The notes: a model not told the origin generated them from the letters alone. Counted from the stretch's first letter, positions 40,430 through 53,300 are shown. The stretch: 64,000 nucleotides of DNA from Warburgia ugandensis (GCA_035236585.1 CP141138.1:26857437-26921436), one strand, 5' to 3'. Program-made: numbers and translations.

Positions 40430-42316
40430 CCTAGAGCTACTACCGTTAAACCCAGAGATTCAACGCATCCAACCCCAAGGGGAAAGAAACATAGTTCCTA
40501 TCCCTATAGCTGAACCATCAGTAGAGATTGAGCGCAAGATGATTGGAGATTTTTATGCATCGCTCCAACTTAATACCAATACCCCCTCTTGCATAGCTTT
40601 ACCTCCCACTAATGCCGACCACTTTGAGTTAAAGCAAGGAGCAATTCAATTACTCCCCATTTTTTATGGTCGAGACCGAGAAGACCCATACCTACCTATC
40701 AAGGAGTTCCTTGATATTTGTGCTACATTTAGGTTCCGAAATTTTTTGGATGATTTTATTAAGCTAAGGTTATTCCCATTCTCACTTAAAGACAAAGCCA
40801 AGTCATGTCTTAATTCCTTGGAGGTTGGTTCCATACATATATGGGACCAATTATCTAAGAAGTTTTTGAACAAGTTCTTCCCTGTTCACAAAACAAATAC
40901 CCTACGTTGTGAAATTATAAATTTTCAACAAAGGAATGACGAACAATATTACAAATGTTGGGAATAGTAGAATGAAATGCCGCAAAAAGGCCCTCATCAT
41001 GGATTTGAGAAATGACAGCAAGTTCAATACTTCTATGAGGCATTGATGCCTCAAAATAGGCAAATGATAGATGCAGCAAGTGAAGGGACCCTCATGTTAA
41101 AAGATGAAAGTGAGGTATGGGAATTCTTTCAAACTGTAGCCGATAATTCTCAGCAATGAGATTATTCAAATATAAGAGAAAGAACTAACCAGCCTACTAA
41201 GAAAGGAGGTATCTATGAGATAGGAGCGCATACTGATTTATCCTATAAGCTCCACTCTGTCGCTGAAAAATGAGGTGGAAGAATGTACAAGCTTGAAACT
41301 ATGTTTCAATCATTCATTGTTGTTACATTATCCCAAAAACCTCCACAAGAGGTATGTGCTACTTGTTTTAGTCCAGCCCATTTAACCTCATCCCGTCCAT
41401 CTAATACAATATTCCCTGAATATCTTATAGACTAAGCAAATGCATTGAATGCATATCGCCAACCTAGCGACAACCCATATTCTGAGACCTACAAGCCTAG
41501 ATGGGCTAGGCATCCCAATTTGTCTTGGTCAAAGAATAACCACCAAGGCGGGGCCATCTGTAAATTCCCCTGTCCAAAACTTTCCTCTTAGGACTATAGT
41601 TCCCCATCAGCCACTTGGCTTTCAACAGCCTCTACAACAAAAGAAACCATATTCAGAGAAAAACATCCATACCATGCTGGAACAATTTGTAAAAGGTAAT
41701 GATTACACTAATTTCAAAATAAGAGTAAACAGTCAGCCAATGTTAAATCTCAAGCCATAGCCAAGTTAGAGTTGCAAGTTAGCCAATTGTCTACTGAATT
41801 ACATAATAGAGGAAAGGGTAAGTTTCTTAGTCAACCCATCCCTAGCCCTAAGGGTCAATTTAAGATAGGATCAAGTTCTAAAAACCTTAACCCTCATGAG
41901 CATGCCAAGTCCATAATCACCCTTAGGAGCGGTCGTCAAATCGGTAACGAAGAAGGGCAAACTAAGGAAACTGTAGAGGAAAAAGAGGCAACAAAAATAC
42001 AGGAAAAAGAGAAAAGACAGAACAATCCTGTAGAACCTATAATGGAGGCACCCTATGTGCCTAAAGCCCATTTTCTCCAATTACTGAATAAAGCTAGGAA
42101 GGGATCAAACTTCAATGAGTTAATAGAGGTATTTAAACATGTACAAATCATTATACCATTGCTCAATGCAATTAAAGACATCCCTGCTTATGCCAAATTC
42201 TTAAAAGAGCTCTGCACAACAAAGCGAAAGCTTAATGTACAAAAGAAAGCCTTCCTCACCAAACAGGTGAGCTCTTTGATTCAACACAAGACCCCACCAA
42301 AGTTGAGAGACCCATG
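40430..42316 (+). pseudogene. Athila gag remnant
   Basis: The open frame begins before the ATG at 40539; the sequence upstream (VEIERKM) reads through in frame, so the native start is earlier and uncertain. The gag domain shows FELKQGAIQLLPIF, EDPYLPIKEFLDIC, RLFPFSLKDKAKSCLNSL and WDQLSKKFLNKFFP. It is interrupted by stops from 40966 on. A decayed zinc-knuckle region (EVCATCFSPAHL) lies near 41355. The gag-protease linker (41772-42316) keeps a long open stretch with ITLRSGRQ and a Lys/Glu-rich segment. It would form the particle shell in an intact relative; here it cannot be made as one protein. Confidence 0.85.
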
Positions 42317-43080
42317 ATGTCCTACAATCACTTATGTCATAGATAGGACACTTCTTGACTTAGGGGCTAGTGTTAACTTGTTGTCATACTCTGTCTATGA
42401 GCAACAAAACCTTAGTGAGTTCAAACCAACCACTACCACGTTGCAATTAGCTGATAGATCTGTCAAGATACCTCGTGGTTTGGTTGAAGATGTCATGATA
42501 TAAGTGGATAAGTTTTATTACCCTGTTGATTTCATTGTGCTAGACACCCAACCTGTATCCACCAACCTGTATCTGATCCTGGTAGTCAAATCCGAGTCAT
42601 CCTTGGACGTCCATTCTTGGCAACGTCCAACGCCATTATTAATTGTAGGAATGGTGTAATGAAACTTTCATTCGGCAACATGAAGGTTAAGCTTAATGTT
42701 TTTAATGCTGATCAACAACATTTATACCTCGATGATCCTTGTGATGTCACCTTGATAGAGAGTCTAATTAATGAGATTCATTCACCATTGTCCATTTCGA
42801 ACCCACTATAGGCTTGTCTGATGCACTTTAATGGAGAATTTAATATAAACAAGTCTATTAAGGAGTTAAACAATCTTTTAGATGTTGCACCAATCATGGA
42901 TACCTCAAAGTGGGATCCTTATGTGGAACCACTCCCACCGTCTAAATTTGTCCCCATACCCTCAATAGAGCAACCATCGTCTTTGGACCTAAAACCCATG
43001 CCTGATAACTTAAAATATTCATACCTAGGCCCAGATGAAACCTTACCAGTAATAATAGCATCAGCCTTAGATAAAGAATA
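42317..43080 (+). pseudogene. Athila aspartic protease remnant
   Basis: The active-site region reads LLDLGASVNLLSYSVYEQ near 42354, with catalytic Asp in D-L-G-A-S as in Athila proteases. KIPRGLVEDV and a decayed LGRPFL..ATSNAIINC flap and second-half region follow (about 42600-42655). At least three stops and a frameshift break it. 42821-43080 is the short spacer before RT. Confidence 0.8.
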
Positions 43081-43081
43081 A

Positions 43082-44467
43082 GAGGGTAAGCTTTTAGATG
43101 TTCTTAAGGAACATAAAACTACTCTAGGGTGGATAATAGCAGACATAAAAGAGATAAGTCCAGCTGTATGCATGCATAGGATACATCTAGAAGAAAATGG
43201 TAAACCTTTTAGGCAGACTCAAAGGCGAATAAACCCCCACATGAAGTACGCGGTTAGAGATGAAGTCTTAAAGCTCTTAAATGTTGGCGTCATAGACCCT
43301 ATCTCTCATAGTACTTGGGTTAGCCTCGTTAAGGTTATACCTAAGAAATCTGGGATCGCAGTAGTCAAAAATGAAGATAATGAGCTAGTCCTCACCCGCA
43401 TGACCACTAAGTGGAGAGTTTGCATTGACTATCAAAAATTGAACGTGGTCATGAGGAAAGATCATTTTCCTCTACCTTTCATTGACCAAATGCTAGAGAG
43501 GTTAGCCGGACATAGCTATTACTATTTTTTGGATGGATATTCTGGTTACAACCAAATTTCTTTAGCACCAAAGGATCAGGAGAAGACCACCTTCACCTGC
43601 CCTTTTGGAACCTTCACCTACAGATGTATGCCTTTTGTGCTTTGTAACGCTTTAACTACATTTCAAAGGTGTATGTTGAGCATTTTCTCAGACATGGTAG
43701 AAAGATTCCTTGAGGTGTTTATGGATGACTTCTCAGTATTTGGGTCATCATTTGATGAGTGCCTGCACCACTTGAAGTTAATCCTTGTAAGGTGTCAGGA
43801 GAAGAATCTTATCTTAAATTGGAAAAAGTGTCATTTTATGGTACGAAGTTGGATAGTATTAGGCCACATAAGGATAAAAGTCGATAAGGCAAAAGCGAAT
43901 TTAATAGTCAACCTTACTCTACCAAGGACAGTAAAAGAAATTCGATCCTTTTTAGGACATTGTGGCTTTTACAGAAGATTCATCAAAGATTTTAGCAAAA
44001 TTGTCAAGCCTCTATGTAATTTACTTACAAAGGAGGCCACTTTTGACTTTGATGAAGATTGTAAGAAAGCATTTGAGCAACTTAAGGCTAAATTGACTTC
44101 TGCACATATTATTCGACCACCAGATTGGAACACACCATTCGAAATAATGTGCGACGTATCAGATTATGCCCTTGGAGCTATTTTGGGGCAGCGCATTAAT
44201 AAGCTTCCCCATGTGATATATTACGCTAGTCAAATACTAAATGATGCACAACTCAACTATTCCACTTTTGAGAAAAAGTTATTAGCTGTAGTATTTTCTT
44301 TGGATAAGTTTAGATCTTACCTATTAAGGTCTAAAGTTATAGTATACTCAGATCACGTGGCCTTAAAGTACCTCCTTTCTAAAAAGGATGCAAAACCTAG
44401 GTTGATCCATTGGATACTACTGCTACAAGAGTTGGACTTAGAAATTAGGGATAAGAAAGGTTCATAA
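43082..44467 (+). CDS. Athila reverse transcriptase and RNase H ORF
   Basis: The longest ORF in the window (431 codons from the first ATG at 43172; in-frame RT sequence also precedes it from about 43082). RT motifs: [22 protein letters not shown] with the first catalytic Asp, [13 protein letters not shown], and FMDDFSVFG, the catalytic xxDD box. RNase H motifs: [27 protein letters not shown] and [11 protein letters not shown], keeping D, E and D. The stop at 44466-44468 falls within KKGS..NVVADHLS, where related elements read on, so the 3' end is a mutation and the ORF is a truncated part of a polyprotein. Open but probably not expressed. Confidence 0.88.
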   Translation, partial: EGKLLDVLKEHKTTLGWIIADIKEISPAVCMHRIHLEENGKPFRQTQRRINPHMKYAVRDEVLKLLNVGVIDPISHSTWVSLVKVIPKKSGIAVVKNEDNELVLTRMTTKWRVCIDYQKLNVVMRKDHFPLPFIDQMLERLAGHSYYYFLDGYSGYNQISLAPKDQEKTTFTCPFGTFTYRCMPFVLCNALTTFQRCMLSIFSDMVERFLEVFMDDFSVFGSSFDECLHHLKLILVRCQEKNLILNWKKCHFMVRSWIVLGHIRIKVDKAKANLIVNLTLPRTVKEIRSFLGHCGFYRRFIKDFSKIVKPLCNLLTKEATFDFDEDCKKAFEQLKAKLTSAHIIRPPDWNTPFEIMCDVSDYALGAILGQRINKLPHVIYYASQILNDAQLNYSTFEKKLLAVVFSLDKFRSYLLRSKVIVYSDHVALKYLLSKKDAKPRLIHWILLLQELDLEIRDKKGS

Positions 44468-45871
44468 AATGTAGTAGCAGATCACTTATCTATATTAGTG
44501 GTGGAGCACACTAGCGATCAAGGGCCTATAACTGAGTCATTCCCAAATGAACAGTTATTGCATGCTTCCCAATTACCTTAGTATGGAGATATTGTTAATT
44601 ACCTTGTTACAGGACAAATGCCTAATCATTGGAACAAACAAGATAAAAAGAGATTTTTAATTGAGGTTAGATATTTTACTTGGAATGACCTGTACTTATT
44701 CAAGTACTGTCCTGACCAAGTAATTAGGAGTTGCATAGCAAATAGTGAACATAATCAAATTATCTCCTTTTGTCATGATCATGCATATGGGGGCCATTTC
44801 AGCTCTAGAAAGATAGCTACAAAAATTTTACAATGTGGATTTTATTGGCCTACCATATTTAAGAATGCACATGCTTACTACAAAGCATGTGTAAGGTGTC
44901 AAAGGTTTGGAAGTTTAGGAAGGAGACATATGATGCCCTTAAACCCAATCCTTGTCATAAAACCTTTTGATGTTTGAGGCATATATTTTATGGGACCTTT
45001 TCCTAATTCTTTTGGAAATCTATACATCCTAGTGAGAGTGGACTACATGTCCAAGTGGGTGGAGGCTATACCCTACAAAACCAATGACCACAAGGTTGTG
45101 GTAAAAATTTTAAAAGAGAATATTTTTGCACAGTTTGGTACTCCAAGAGCCATAATAAGTGATGGGAGGAGACACTTTTGTAATAAGGTGTTTTAGAATT
45201 TAATGAAAAATTATGGTGTCAACCATAGGATAGCTACCCCATAACTCCCTCAGACCAGTGGTCAAGTAGAGGTATCCAATAGGGAAATAAAGCGGATTCT
45301 AGAAAAGAAAGTCAATCCAAATAGGAAAGACTGGTCTCTGAGACTTATTGACACTTTATGGGCTTATCGTACAGCATATAAAATCCTTATAGGAATGTCA
45401 CCCTACTGCTTGGTCTATAGAAAGGCCTGCCACTTACCAGTAGAGTTAGAGCATAAGGTATATTGGGCTATTAAAAAGTTAAATTTTGACTTAGATTTTG
45501 CTAGAACCCACAGAAAACTCCAACTCAATGAGTTGGAAGAATTGAGGAAAGATGCATATGAGTCTGCACGATTGTACAAAGACCGAATGAAGGCTGTACA
45601 TGATAGACATATTTTAAGAAAATCCTTTACACCAGGTCAAAAAGTCTTACTGTATAATTCTAGATTGCATCTATTCCTAGGAAAACTTAGATTTAAATGG
45701 ACCAAACCTTATATAGTATGCACAATCTATCCTCATGGAGTCATCGAGATTGAAAAGGATGGAGAAATCCAAAAGGTCACTGGTCAAAGGTTAAAACCTT
45801 TCCTAGAATTGCCTGACCTTGAAATTGACGAGACACTTTTAGAGACACCTAAGTATCATGATCCATCTTAG
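44468..45871 (+). pseudogene. Athila integrase remnant
   Basis: The zinc-binding HHCC region lies in 44760-44910 (HDHAYGGHFSSRKIATKIL and CVRCQRFG). A stop interrupts at about 44978 where FDV should continue into the core. The core resumes with [26 protein letters not shown] (first catalytic Asp) and [11 protein letters not shown] (second Asp). Stops follow at about 45194 and 45243 before [14 protein letters not shown], with the third acidic residue. 45395-45871 is an open C-terminal part ([34 protein letters not shown]) ending at a natural-looking stop. Confidence 0.87.
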
Positions 45872-45919
45872 ATTACCACTCTAGGAGCCTTGCAGCATAT
45901 TATCCTTACACTCATAATT

Positions 45920-46060
45920 ATGTCTGGCTGAAGACGTTAAACTTAGCGCTTATTGGGACGCAACCCAAGGGTTTAGAGTCTACATCACTCAACTTTCATA
46001 TAGAATCCTATGTTTTTCAAACATTGGGAACAATGTTTCATTTAGGTTGGGGGTGTAGAT
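45920..46060 (+). other. Conserved non-coding block after Athila pol
   Basis: Contains GTCTGGCTGAAGACGTTAAAC, then TAGCGCTTATTGGGACGCAACCCAA (about 45943-45967), then ACATTGGGAACAATGTTTCATTTAGGTTGGGGGTGTA (46021-46057). These blocks are typical just downstream of pol in Athila elements. The last resembles the true polypurine tract at 47637. Confidence 0.6.
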
Positions 46061-47636
46061 GCACATAGAGATTTTGAATTTTCTTGAGTTTTAAAAAAAA
46101 AAATTAAAATTTTTTTGGAAAAAAATATTTTAAAGTAGAGTTTCCTTACTGTGATGAGAACTGGATGTTCAGAATTTAGTAAATATGCTGTTTTCACCTC
46201 TTAATACGAATGCATATGATTAATTTTGCATATCATTCATGTGTGGAAGCATTTTATAAAAGTTAATTCTCAAAAGCCATTTATACACAGCACATAATCA
46301 AGACTAATATAGAGGTATGACTTAGAGACCCCGAGAAAAATCAGTGGAGACCTATAACCTAGTGAAAGTTTGAGACTATCTTCTTTTAGAGAGTTATAAG
46401 TAATTTAATAAATTCTTCGGTGTACATACATTAGTGTGATCCTGTTATCTTTGTTTTGGTTAAACATCAAGAATAAATAGGAGTACTAGCTTTAATTTTA
46501 GAATTTAATTGAATCTGATAGGCTTTAGGAAACCTAGAAAATGATATAGGACATCATTGCTCAGCCTAGAGACATAAAGCCTACCCAATATAGTATACCA
46601 CTAGTTAGCCTTTTGAGCATGTTATTAAGCCTTTTCTTTCTTAACCCCATTTACCTTAACCTAGAATAACCCAGTAAAATAAATAACCACTACCCATCTT
46701 CAAAATGAGTAGAGTAGAAGAAAAGTTCAAAAATAGGACAAAAAGTTAAAGAAGTGAGAAAAATTAGCTGTCTTTCTTCCAAAGAAGAAAAAGAAAAGTA
46801 AAAAAAAAAATTTTGAAAAGGAAAGACCAAAATTTAAAGAGAAATCACTTCAAGTACAAACCCAAAAGAAAAGTTGTCCTAGTAGATATTCATTGAAGAC
46901 ATCTACTCAATTTTGAACCTTTGAAATCTTTATACCTTTCTTTTCTAAACATGTCCTAAGCCTACACTTCATCTTAGTTAAAGACCTATTAATCTTAGGT
47001 GGACATAGCCTTAAAGAGGAGATAAAAAGAAAGAATTAAGGTAAAAGACCCCTAATATTCTTGGTGTTAACATCCACTCTTAAAGATCACTTTTCTTTGT
47101 CTCATAAGCGTCTAAAAGAATTATGTGAACCATCAGCTTGTTGGATTCAGTCACATAATGAGAGAAATATGTTAAACCCCTTATCTGAGAGTTTTATTTT
47201 TGAGCATATACTTGTGAGGATTTGAGGTCAAGGCATATTTTCAATGGAATGTAAGCATATCCAGTTAGAAGTTAAGATTTATGTGGCTATACACACACAT
47301 ATGAATTTCGAGGAATAGCTCAAATAAAATGTCTTTAATATGTATATGATGTGTAAAATTGTCAAATCATTTTCATTAAGTTGTGAAAAATTAGTAAAAT
47401 TGTTAATGAATGAGGATTCTTTGAGATAAAATAGGGGACTCGACCTTATTGAATTTTGTAGGTATATTCACTGCAAACCCTCACGAGGCCTAACTCGTCC
47501 ACTAGCGGTAACCTAAGGGTTTAAGGGCTTGTTACATGTGCTAAATGCAATCGTGAGTACCTACGAAAGTGGCACATTGTGCCAGTTTTATATAAAATAG
47601 TTTTCTGCATGTTTTGCTCGAGACTAGCAAAATGCT
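46061..47636 (+). other. Athila 3' internal region, no env-like ORF seen
   Basis: About 1.6 kb between pol and the polypurine tract, where some Athila members carry an envelope-like ORF. I see no ORF of even 60 codons and no transmembrane-like segment. Non-coding or fully decayed. Confidence 0.6.
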
Positions 47637-47645
47637 GGTTGGGGG
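47637..47645 (+). promoter_or_regulatory. Athila polypurine tract
   Basis: GGTTGGGGG immediately precedes the 3' LTR start TGTTAAGTG. Confidence 0.75.
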
Positions 47646-49820
47646 TGTTAAGTGTTTAATTTTGGCTAAAAGACCCCTAATTTAGCATTTAATTAGACCA
47701 TCTAACTCATTAATTTGGTAAATATTGGATAAAATATAAAAATTAGCTCAAATTGACCATCCAACTGAAAATTGTCAAAATTAATAGTCAGATGATCAAT
47801 TGAGCTAAGTGGATACTTAATATATGATTTAGATGACTCTAATTTAGTCTTTGCTTTTGCAAATCAACTAAATGAGGGTTGGATGGCTTAGATTTAATTT
47901 CAAAGGTGCAGATCAGTTTGAAGATCAATAAGGAAAGAGATGAAGGGCTCTTAAAAGAAGAAGGTTTTCTAATGGAAGAGGAGTCTTAATTTGGAAGAGG
48001 AGAAAGTTTTCTAATAAGAATCAACCTCTTAAAGGAAAGAGGTGGAGGAAAATTAGAAAAGGAAAAATTTATAAAGAGGGAGAATTGTAAGGAGTGGGAG
48101 AGTTTGGAGAGTTTTAGAGTTTTTTGGGGAGTTATAGTAATTTTCCTTAAGCAAATGCTTGTTTCACTTTATTTCCATTCAACCGCACCTACCTTGTTTC
48201 ACCCTCTTTGCTCTCAATTTTCAGTTTTTTTTTACCGCATCATCTATAGCACTAGATCCTCAAACCTAAGTTCATCGCACAAAATTTTTTTTTGGCCCTC
48301 TCTTTCCCTCGCATCTCACGCACAACACTCCCTCTCGTTCTCTTCTCCTTAGTTCACCGTCGCTGGCCCCCAGTTCCATCGCCCAGACGACGCCCCTCTT
48401 ACCTGATCTCTCCCACTCCCTTCTCCTTCACGTCTCTCTATCTGCTTCTCTTTCATTCTCCCTATCTATTTTTCCCTTCATCTCTACCCGTCTCCATTGC
48501 CCAATTGTTGCACCTCTCTGTTTCCGTGTCATTCACCAACACCCTAACCACGTCTCACCAATCCACCCCACTTTCCAATTCTCTCTTCTAATTTTTTTTC
48601 TTCTCATCGTGCGTCCCTTCTCTATTTCATCATACCGCCCAAACCTCTGCAACGCATCAACTCCGTTTTTTTTTTTTTTTTTTCTTTCCTTCTCAGTTTC
48701 CAACAGGAAATCGAATTCCCTATCTCCCCATCATTTCTCCACTTCCCTACTCCACTTCTTCACCGCATCTCTTCTTCTGCCCAGATCTCCTACACGCAAC
48801 ACCGCGCTCCTCTACTCCATACGAACCAGGCGACGTCCGACCGTGCAACGCCATAACCCTCCACCCAACTCATCTCCACAGCCCGAGCAGTGTGCAACGG
48901 CCATCTTTCTAGCACGCCCAAGTGACGTCCCTCTACTCCGGACGGTACTAGACGATGACCAGCTAAGATCGCACCGCCCAGGCATCTGCACAACTCCACC
49001 GTTTCCGGCGATCTCCTCCGACATCACAGATCGGCTTCGCCAGCTTTCTCCGACAAAATCTATTTTACAAAATTTTAAGGATATTTTGGGGAAATTCTAA
49101 TTTTACCCTTATTAGAATATTTCAATTTACATTTATGTTCTGTTACTATTACTATTTGCGGTTTATGTTATTCCAATTTTAGTGATTCACGTTCTGTGTT
49201 ATTCCGTAGTTATAACCAAATTAAGGGTTCTGGTTTAACCACAAAAAATCTTTAATTTCTTATCTGTTTTAATTCAGAATTTCAATTAATTTTTAGAACT
49301 TGTTTTTAGGATAATTTCTAATTTAATTGTTGTTCAAAGATCTAATCTAATTAAGGAGTTTAAGAAATAATAGCTTAGATCTAATCTAATTTTAGGATAA
49401 AAATCTTAAACTCCTTAATTAGATTAGATCTCTGAACATTTGGAGAATCTGACAAATTCCTTCGTCAAATCATTAATCCACAACATGTTGAATATATTGA
49501 TAGAAGTTGATCAAAGTTTGGGATAGCAGAAGTAAAGAAATTAGACAACACTTAAGCTAGGGAATTAGATTTTTATTAATTTTTTCTAGTTTTAGTTTTA
49601 GTTAAGGTTTTGTTGTTCTTTTTTCTGTTCTTTCTAGAATTAGACCTCTAGAATTTCATTGTTAAACTGAAGATGAAGTCTGATTTCTTTCTGTTTATTT
49701 TTGTCAATAAATTTTAATTTTAAATAATTAAAATTTATTAAAAACGCATTCTTGTAGAATTGACCTGTACTTGCATTAGCTATATCACAATAGCCCGTGC
49801 ACTTACAAAAAACATCAACA
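47646..49820 (+). repeat. Athila 3' LTR
   Basis: 2175 bp partner of 37123-39237. Includes a T-run expansion near 48666-48683 and a local inverted repeat at 49331-49438 that the 5' LTR lacks. Confidence 0.93.
49331..49438. repeat. 35-bp inverted repeat (foldback) in the Athila 3' LTR
   Basis: Arm 49331-49365 and arm 49404-49438 are reverse complements with one mismatch, separated by 38 bp. In the 5' LTR (about 38755-38845) only the right-arm sequence exists; the left arm position holds unrelated sequence. Confidence 0.9.
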
Positions 49821-50143
49821 ATATTATACATCCCAGCCAGATCAAAAGCCACATTATGGGATCTGCAACAATGACAAACTGCGAACATTTATCACTTTCT
49901 TGGGTAAGGATGCTGAATTTTAGTAGCCTTTTGAACCTTGAAAAATGGCACATGAAGAACCCATAACAGGGAGCAAATATATATTTCATTTTCTATTCCT
50001 ATCCATTCTCATTAACATGCATCAGCCAAGGAATCTTGGCCGTCCAGCACCGTATCTGAAGCAGTAAACTTATCTCCTTAGATGACTGCCTGCCATGTAA
50101 AAACCAAATGATGCTACTAGATATTCCTTTGATACAAAACTAG
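49821..50143 (-). other. 3' flank of the ABHD17-type gene up to the Athila LTR
   Basis: 323 bases that probably include the 3' UTR. On minus there is no AATAAA; GATAAATG near 49888 is the closest signal. The Athila 3' LTR starts where the UTR might have continued. Confidence 0.45.
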
Positions 50144-50398
50144 TTATCTGAATCTTAAGCACTTATTATGCTTTTCTTCTGTGATGCGTGGGTTGGATGC
50201 GCTGCTTTGCTTTGCTTGTCTTAAGAAAGAGAGTTTCTCCATTGCATTTATGAACTTACGCAAATGCTTGATATACTCAGGGTAAGTCTCCAAGTTGCAG
50301 TGACCACCGCCCTTGACCCATAGAGGATCATATTTTTCCTTGGCCAGTTCCCAAAGGCGTTTTCCATGAGACCAGTCAACAATATCATCATCGGTTCC
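50144..50398 (-). CDS. ABHD17-type gene, coding exon 5 and stop
   Basis: Residues 208-291 and TAA at 50144-50146. Acceptor TTGCAG|GGAACC. Carries the catalytic Asp and His and a variable basic tail ending CLRFR. Confidence 0.93.
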   Translation of the reverse strand, partial: GTDDDIVDWSHGKRLWELAKEKYDPLWVKGGGHCNLETYPEYIKHLRKFINAMEKLSFLRQAKQSSASNPRITEEKHNKCLRFR

Positions 50399-53300
50399 CT
50401 GCAAATTAAATTAATCCTGAATAAACAGTTTGAGACAAGTTCCAATTTTCTGCAATAGAAAGACCAATCTGAATTCATATGCACAAGAGATCTAGCTAAA
50501 TTTCCAAGAATCTGTCTTGAAAATTCAGACCGTCTTCACTTGATGCTTGCATATAATTCAGAAATAAGAGGACATATTGAAGAATTTAACGAGGAAGTAG
50601 AAAAGAGGTAACTAGCCAACCAAAAAGAGGTATAGGAGTCATGGTTGATTATAAACAGAAGGATAGTTGCTTGAAATATTGCAAGTAATAGAAGAATGTG
50701 CTACCATTCAGTATGATAAAGTGGATTCTGCGAGTGGGTCAAATTGAGAAGATAGGGAAAATGTGGGAAAATCTCAAATGTGAAAGACATCCCAAACATC
50801 CACCCAAAAAATGTCTGGCTTAAAAAAAGCTATTGTGTATTAGAAGATTACTAGATAAAAAATTTCCTTATGGTTGCTAGAAAGACAGAAATTTTGATCT
50901 AAAGGAGGTTAAGTGCATAAAAAGGCAGCCCCAGTGCACGAAGGTGCTGCTATGCGTGGTCCAGGGAAGGGGCTGACCACAAGGGTTAATAGTACCTAGC
51001 CTTACCTTGCAATTTGCAAGAGGCTGTTTTCACGCCTTGAACCCATGACCTTAAAGTCACACAATGACAACTCTACCGTTGCACCAAGGATCCCCATCTA
51101 TGAGGTTACATGCACAAAACTAGTAAATCTTGATGCAACCAACAGTATACAGACGAAGGATGCCAAGTGACGAACGGTTTAAAATACATAAGATACAATT
51201 GAAACACTTTAAAGAACATGTCTGAGAATGCCCATAAGCCACATCACGTCCACTCACAACTCCCAGCTTGCTAGGAAAACCAAACTTGTCATACTACAAA
51301 CTTTGACAAGTAGATCTGTATCTAACCCTTGCATTCTAATAAAATGATGTTAGTCTCTCAAATGTCTCTCACCTCTTTAGAAGGAGACATTCAAGCAATA
51401 TAAATTTACAGTAACCAAACAACCACATCAGAATTTCTTCATGCATACTCATTTTCCATAAATATTTCGAATCTAAAATCCTCAATATATTAATCTTTAT
51501 TTCAGACACTAATTACAAAATAATATTTCTGTAATTGGTAAAATGGTTGAATGGACTAGTGCCATGGATTTGTAAATTCAGCAGTTTTGAGTGGACGAAA
51601 CCTCTGCAATGCTGTTGAATGGCTTGTTCTCCAGGCTGGGTTGAGTGGGTCGATTCCTCATGAAAAAGGAGTTCACCTTTTCCAAAAGCAATCTTCTTTT
51701 AAAACTAGAATGAAGAGGATGCAGAACTTTTGCCTATCTATTGAATAAAACTACTTCTCGCTAGGCATCTAGTTGCAAATTATTGTAGCCTCCATTAGGA
51801 TAGACTGTTCTGCGAAGGTTCAAAGCTATAAAAATTTCCTTCATAAGTCTGTTGCTTATAACTTCACAGGAGGCTATCGGCTAGTGTCTGCAGTAACCTG
51901 CCAGTCGAAATATGAAATGCAGACAGGCCGTAGCCAAGGATATGAAACTGCCACAGTTCAAGGTAATTTACAAGAGGGATCGTTCAGAAATACTCTTCAT
52001 CCTACAGATTTGTGTGTTCATTACATAATTGCAACTCAATTGTCCTTGAACAAACATTCCATTGTAAATGCATTTCTTAGCACTGGCTTTCGTTTAGGAC
52101 AGTACTCCTTTCCTTTCCATTTCTTAATCTGAAGAATGAGTTATTCCATATAGGTGTATATGCATCCTCTGTGCTTTGGACAAGCCTCCCTCTTTGGTGT
52201 ATCATCTCTTTTATGGCACAGTCATTGATTCAAGAAGACCTAGATCATGGCTTGAGAAACTTCACACTGTTGTTCTTTTTCTTTTATGATACAATTTATA
52301 TGACTAAGCATAGAACTTTACAAGTGATCCTCTATTGTGTTAAACATAATACCATCGTACTTGTAAGCAATCACCGAATCATCACTCTGACAAGAATATT
52401 CTCAAATTGTTAAAACTCATTCACATAATCCGTATGAAGGAAAAGACCATTTTCTCAATCTCTCATCTGTGACAACGAGTTAGACTTCCTCGCTATATCA
52501 CACATTGTAGACTGTAGTACATTTGACACATGGATCCAAACAGGATGTGACTACCCATTTTTTCTACTACATTTCTTTAGTTGAAAAAGTCTTTAACATC
52601 CAACAAGAGCAAAAAGCAGGAGAAACACTATTTCATGTTTCTTCTAACCTGTTTATTTTAGCAGAGGGAAAGTAATAATTCTGATTGTCTCTTACCTTGA
52701 GAAGTTCATTCTGGTCATATTGCTTCCTTTTATCTCTATTGCAAGTCAGTTCATGGACATCTTAATCAAGGCTTGCTTCAGTCTACATGACATCTTAATG
52801 AGAAAACATTGCCTACTACATCCATGTTAGGTTGTGTCCGAGGAGACTAGCAAAGGAACTACAAGCAGATGATCATGATGTAACTTTGAATCATAGAATA
52901 CTTTTGATTCTAGTGAAATTCTGATGAGAAACCAAACTCAGTTCTTCCAAATTTTGTTTCTTCAGTTCATTAGCAGGGGTAAAAGTATATCCTAGTAATT
53001 TAGATTATGATTAGTGACCTCAACAGGAAAAATAAACAATGCCTCTAAAATCTTCTTTATTCAGATTGAAATGGTACCTGAGCAGGTCTGACATTTTAAG
53101 TTGCCACAGGAGTTTGACTGAAGCATTTTTGCAATTATTTTCGGTGAATCCACTTGGGATGAAAAACCAATACAACATGAACTGCGCAAGTCTAGATTGT
53201 GGTGGCACACATCTCTTAGCCAATTCATGTATGACTAGCACAAGCAGTGGCTAGCTGATGTTGTCATCCTTTTTCTTTTTCTTAGTAAACTGGGATTGAA

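Larger units (their letters stand above)
37123..49820 (+). mobile_element. Athila-lineage Ty3/Gypsy retrotransposon, complete but defective
   Basis: 12.7 kb with both LTRs, primer site, polypurine tract and internal genes in Gypsy order (gag, protease, RT-RNase H, integrase). Flanks AGATT (37118-37122) and ATATT (49821-49825) match at 4 of 5 bases, a decayed target duplication. Athila assignment rests on the tRNA-Asp primer site, the long LTRs, the gag and linker motifs (RLFPFSLKDKAKS, ITLRSGRQ, AYAKFLKEL), the RT sequence, and the non-coding TAGCGCTTATTGGGACGCAACCCAA block after pol. About 11 differences in a 155-bp LTR stretch compared by eye, together with stops in gag and integrase, show it is old and non-autonomous. 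Confidence 0.93.

Noticed and set aside
46061-47636. Envelope-like gene of Athila
   Set aside because: No open frame of useful length, signal peptide or membrane segment found.
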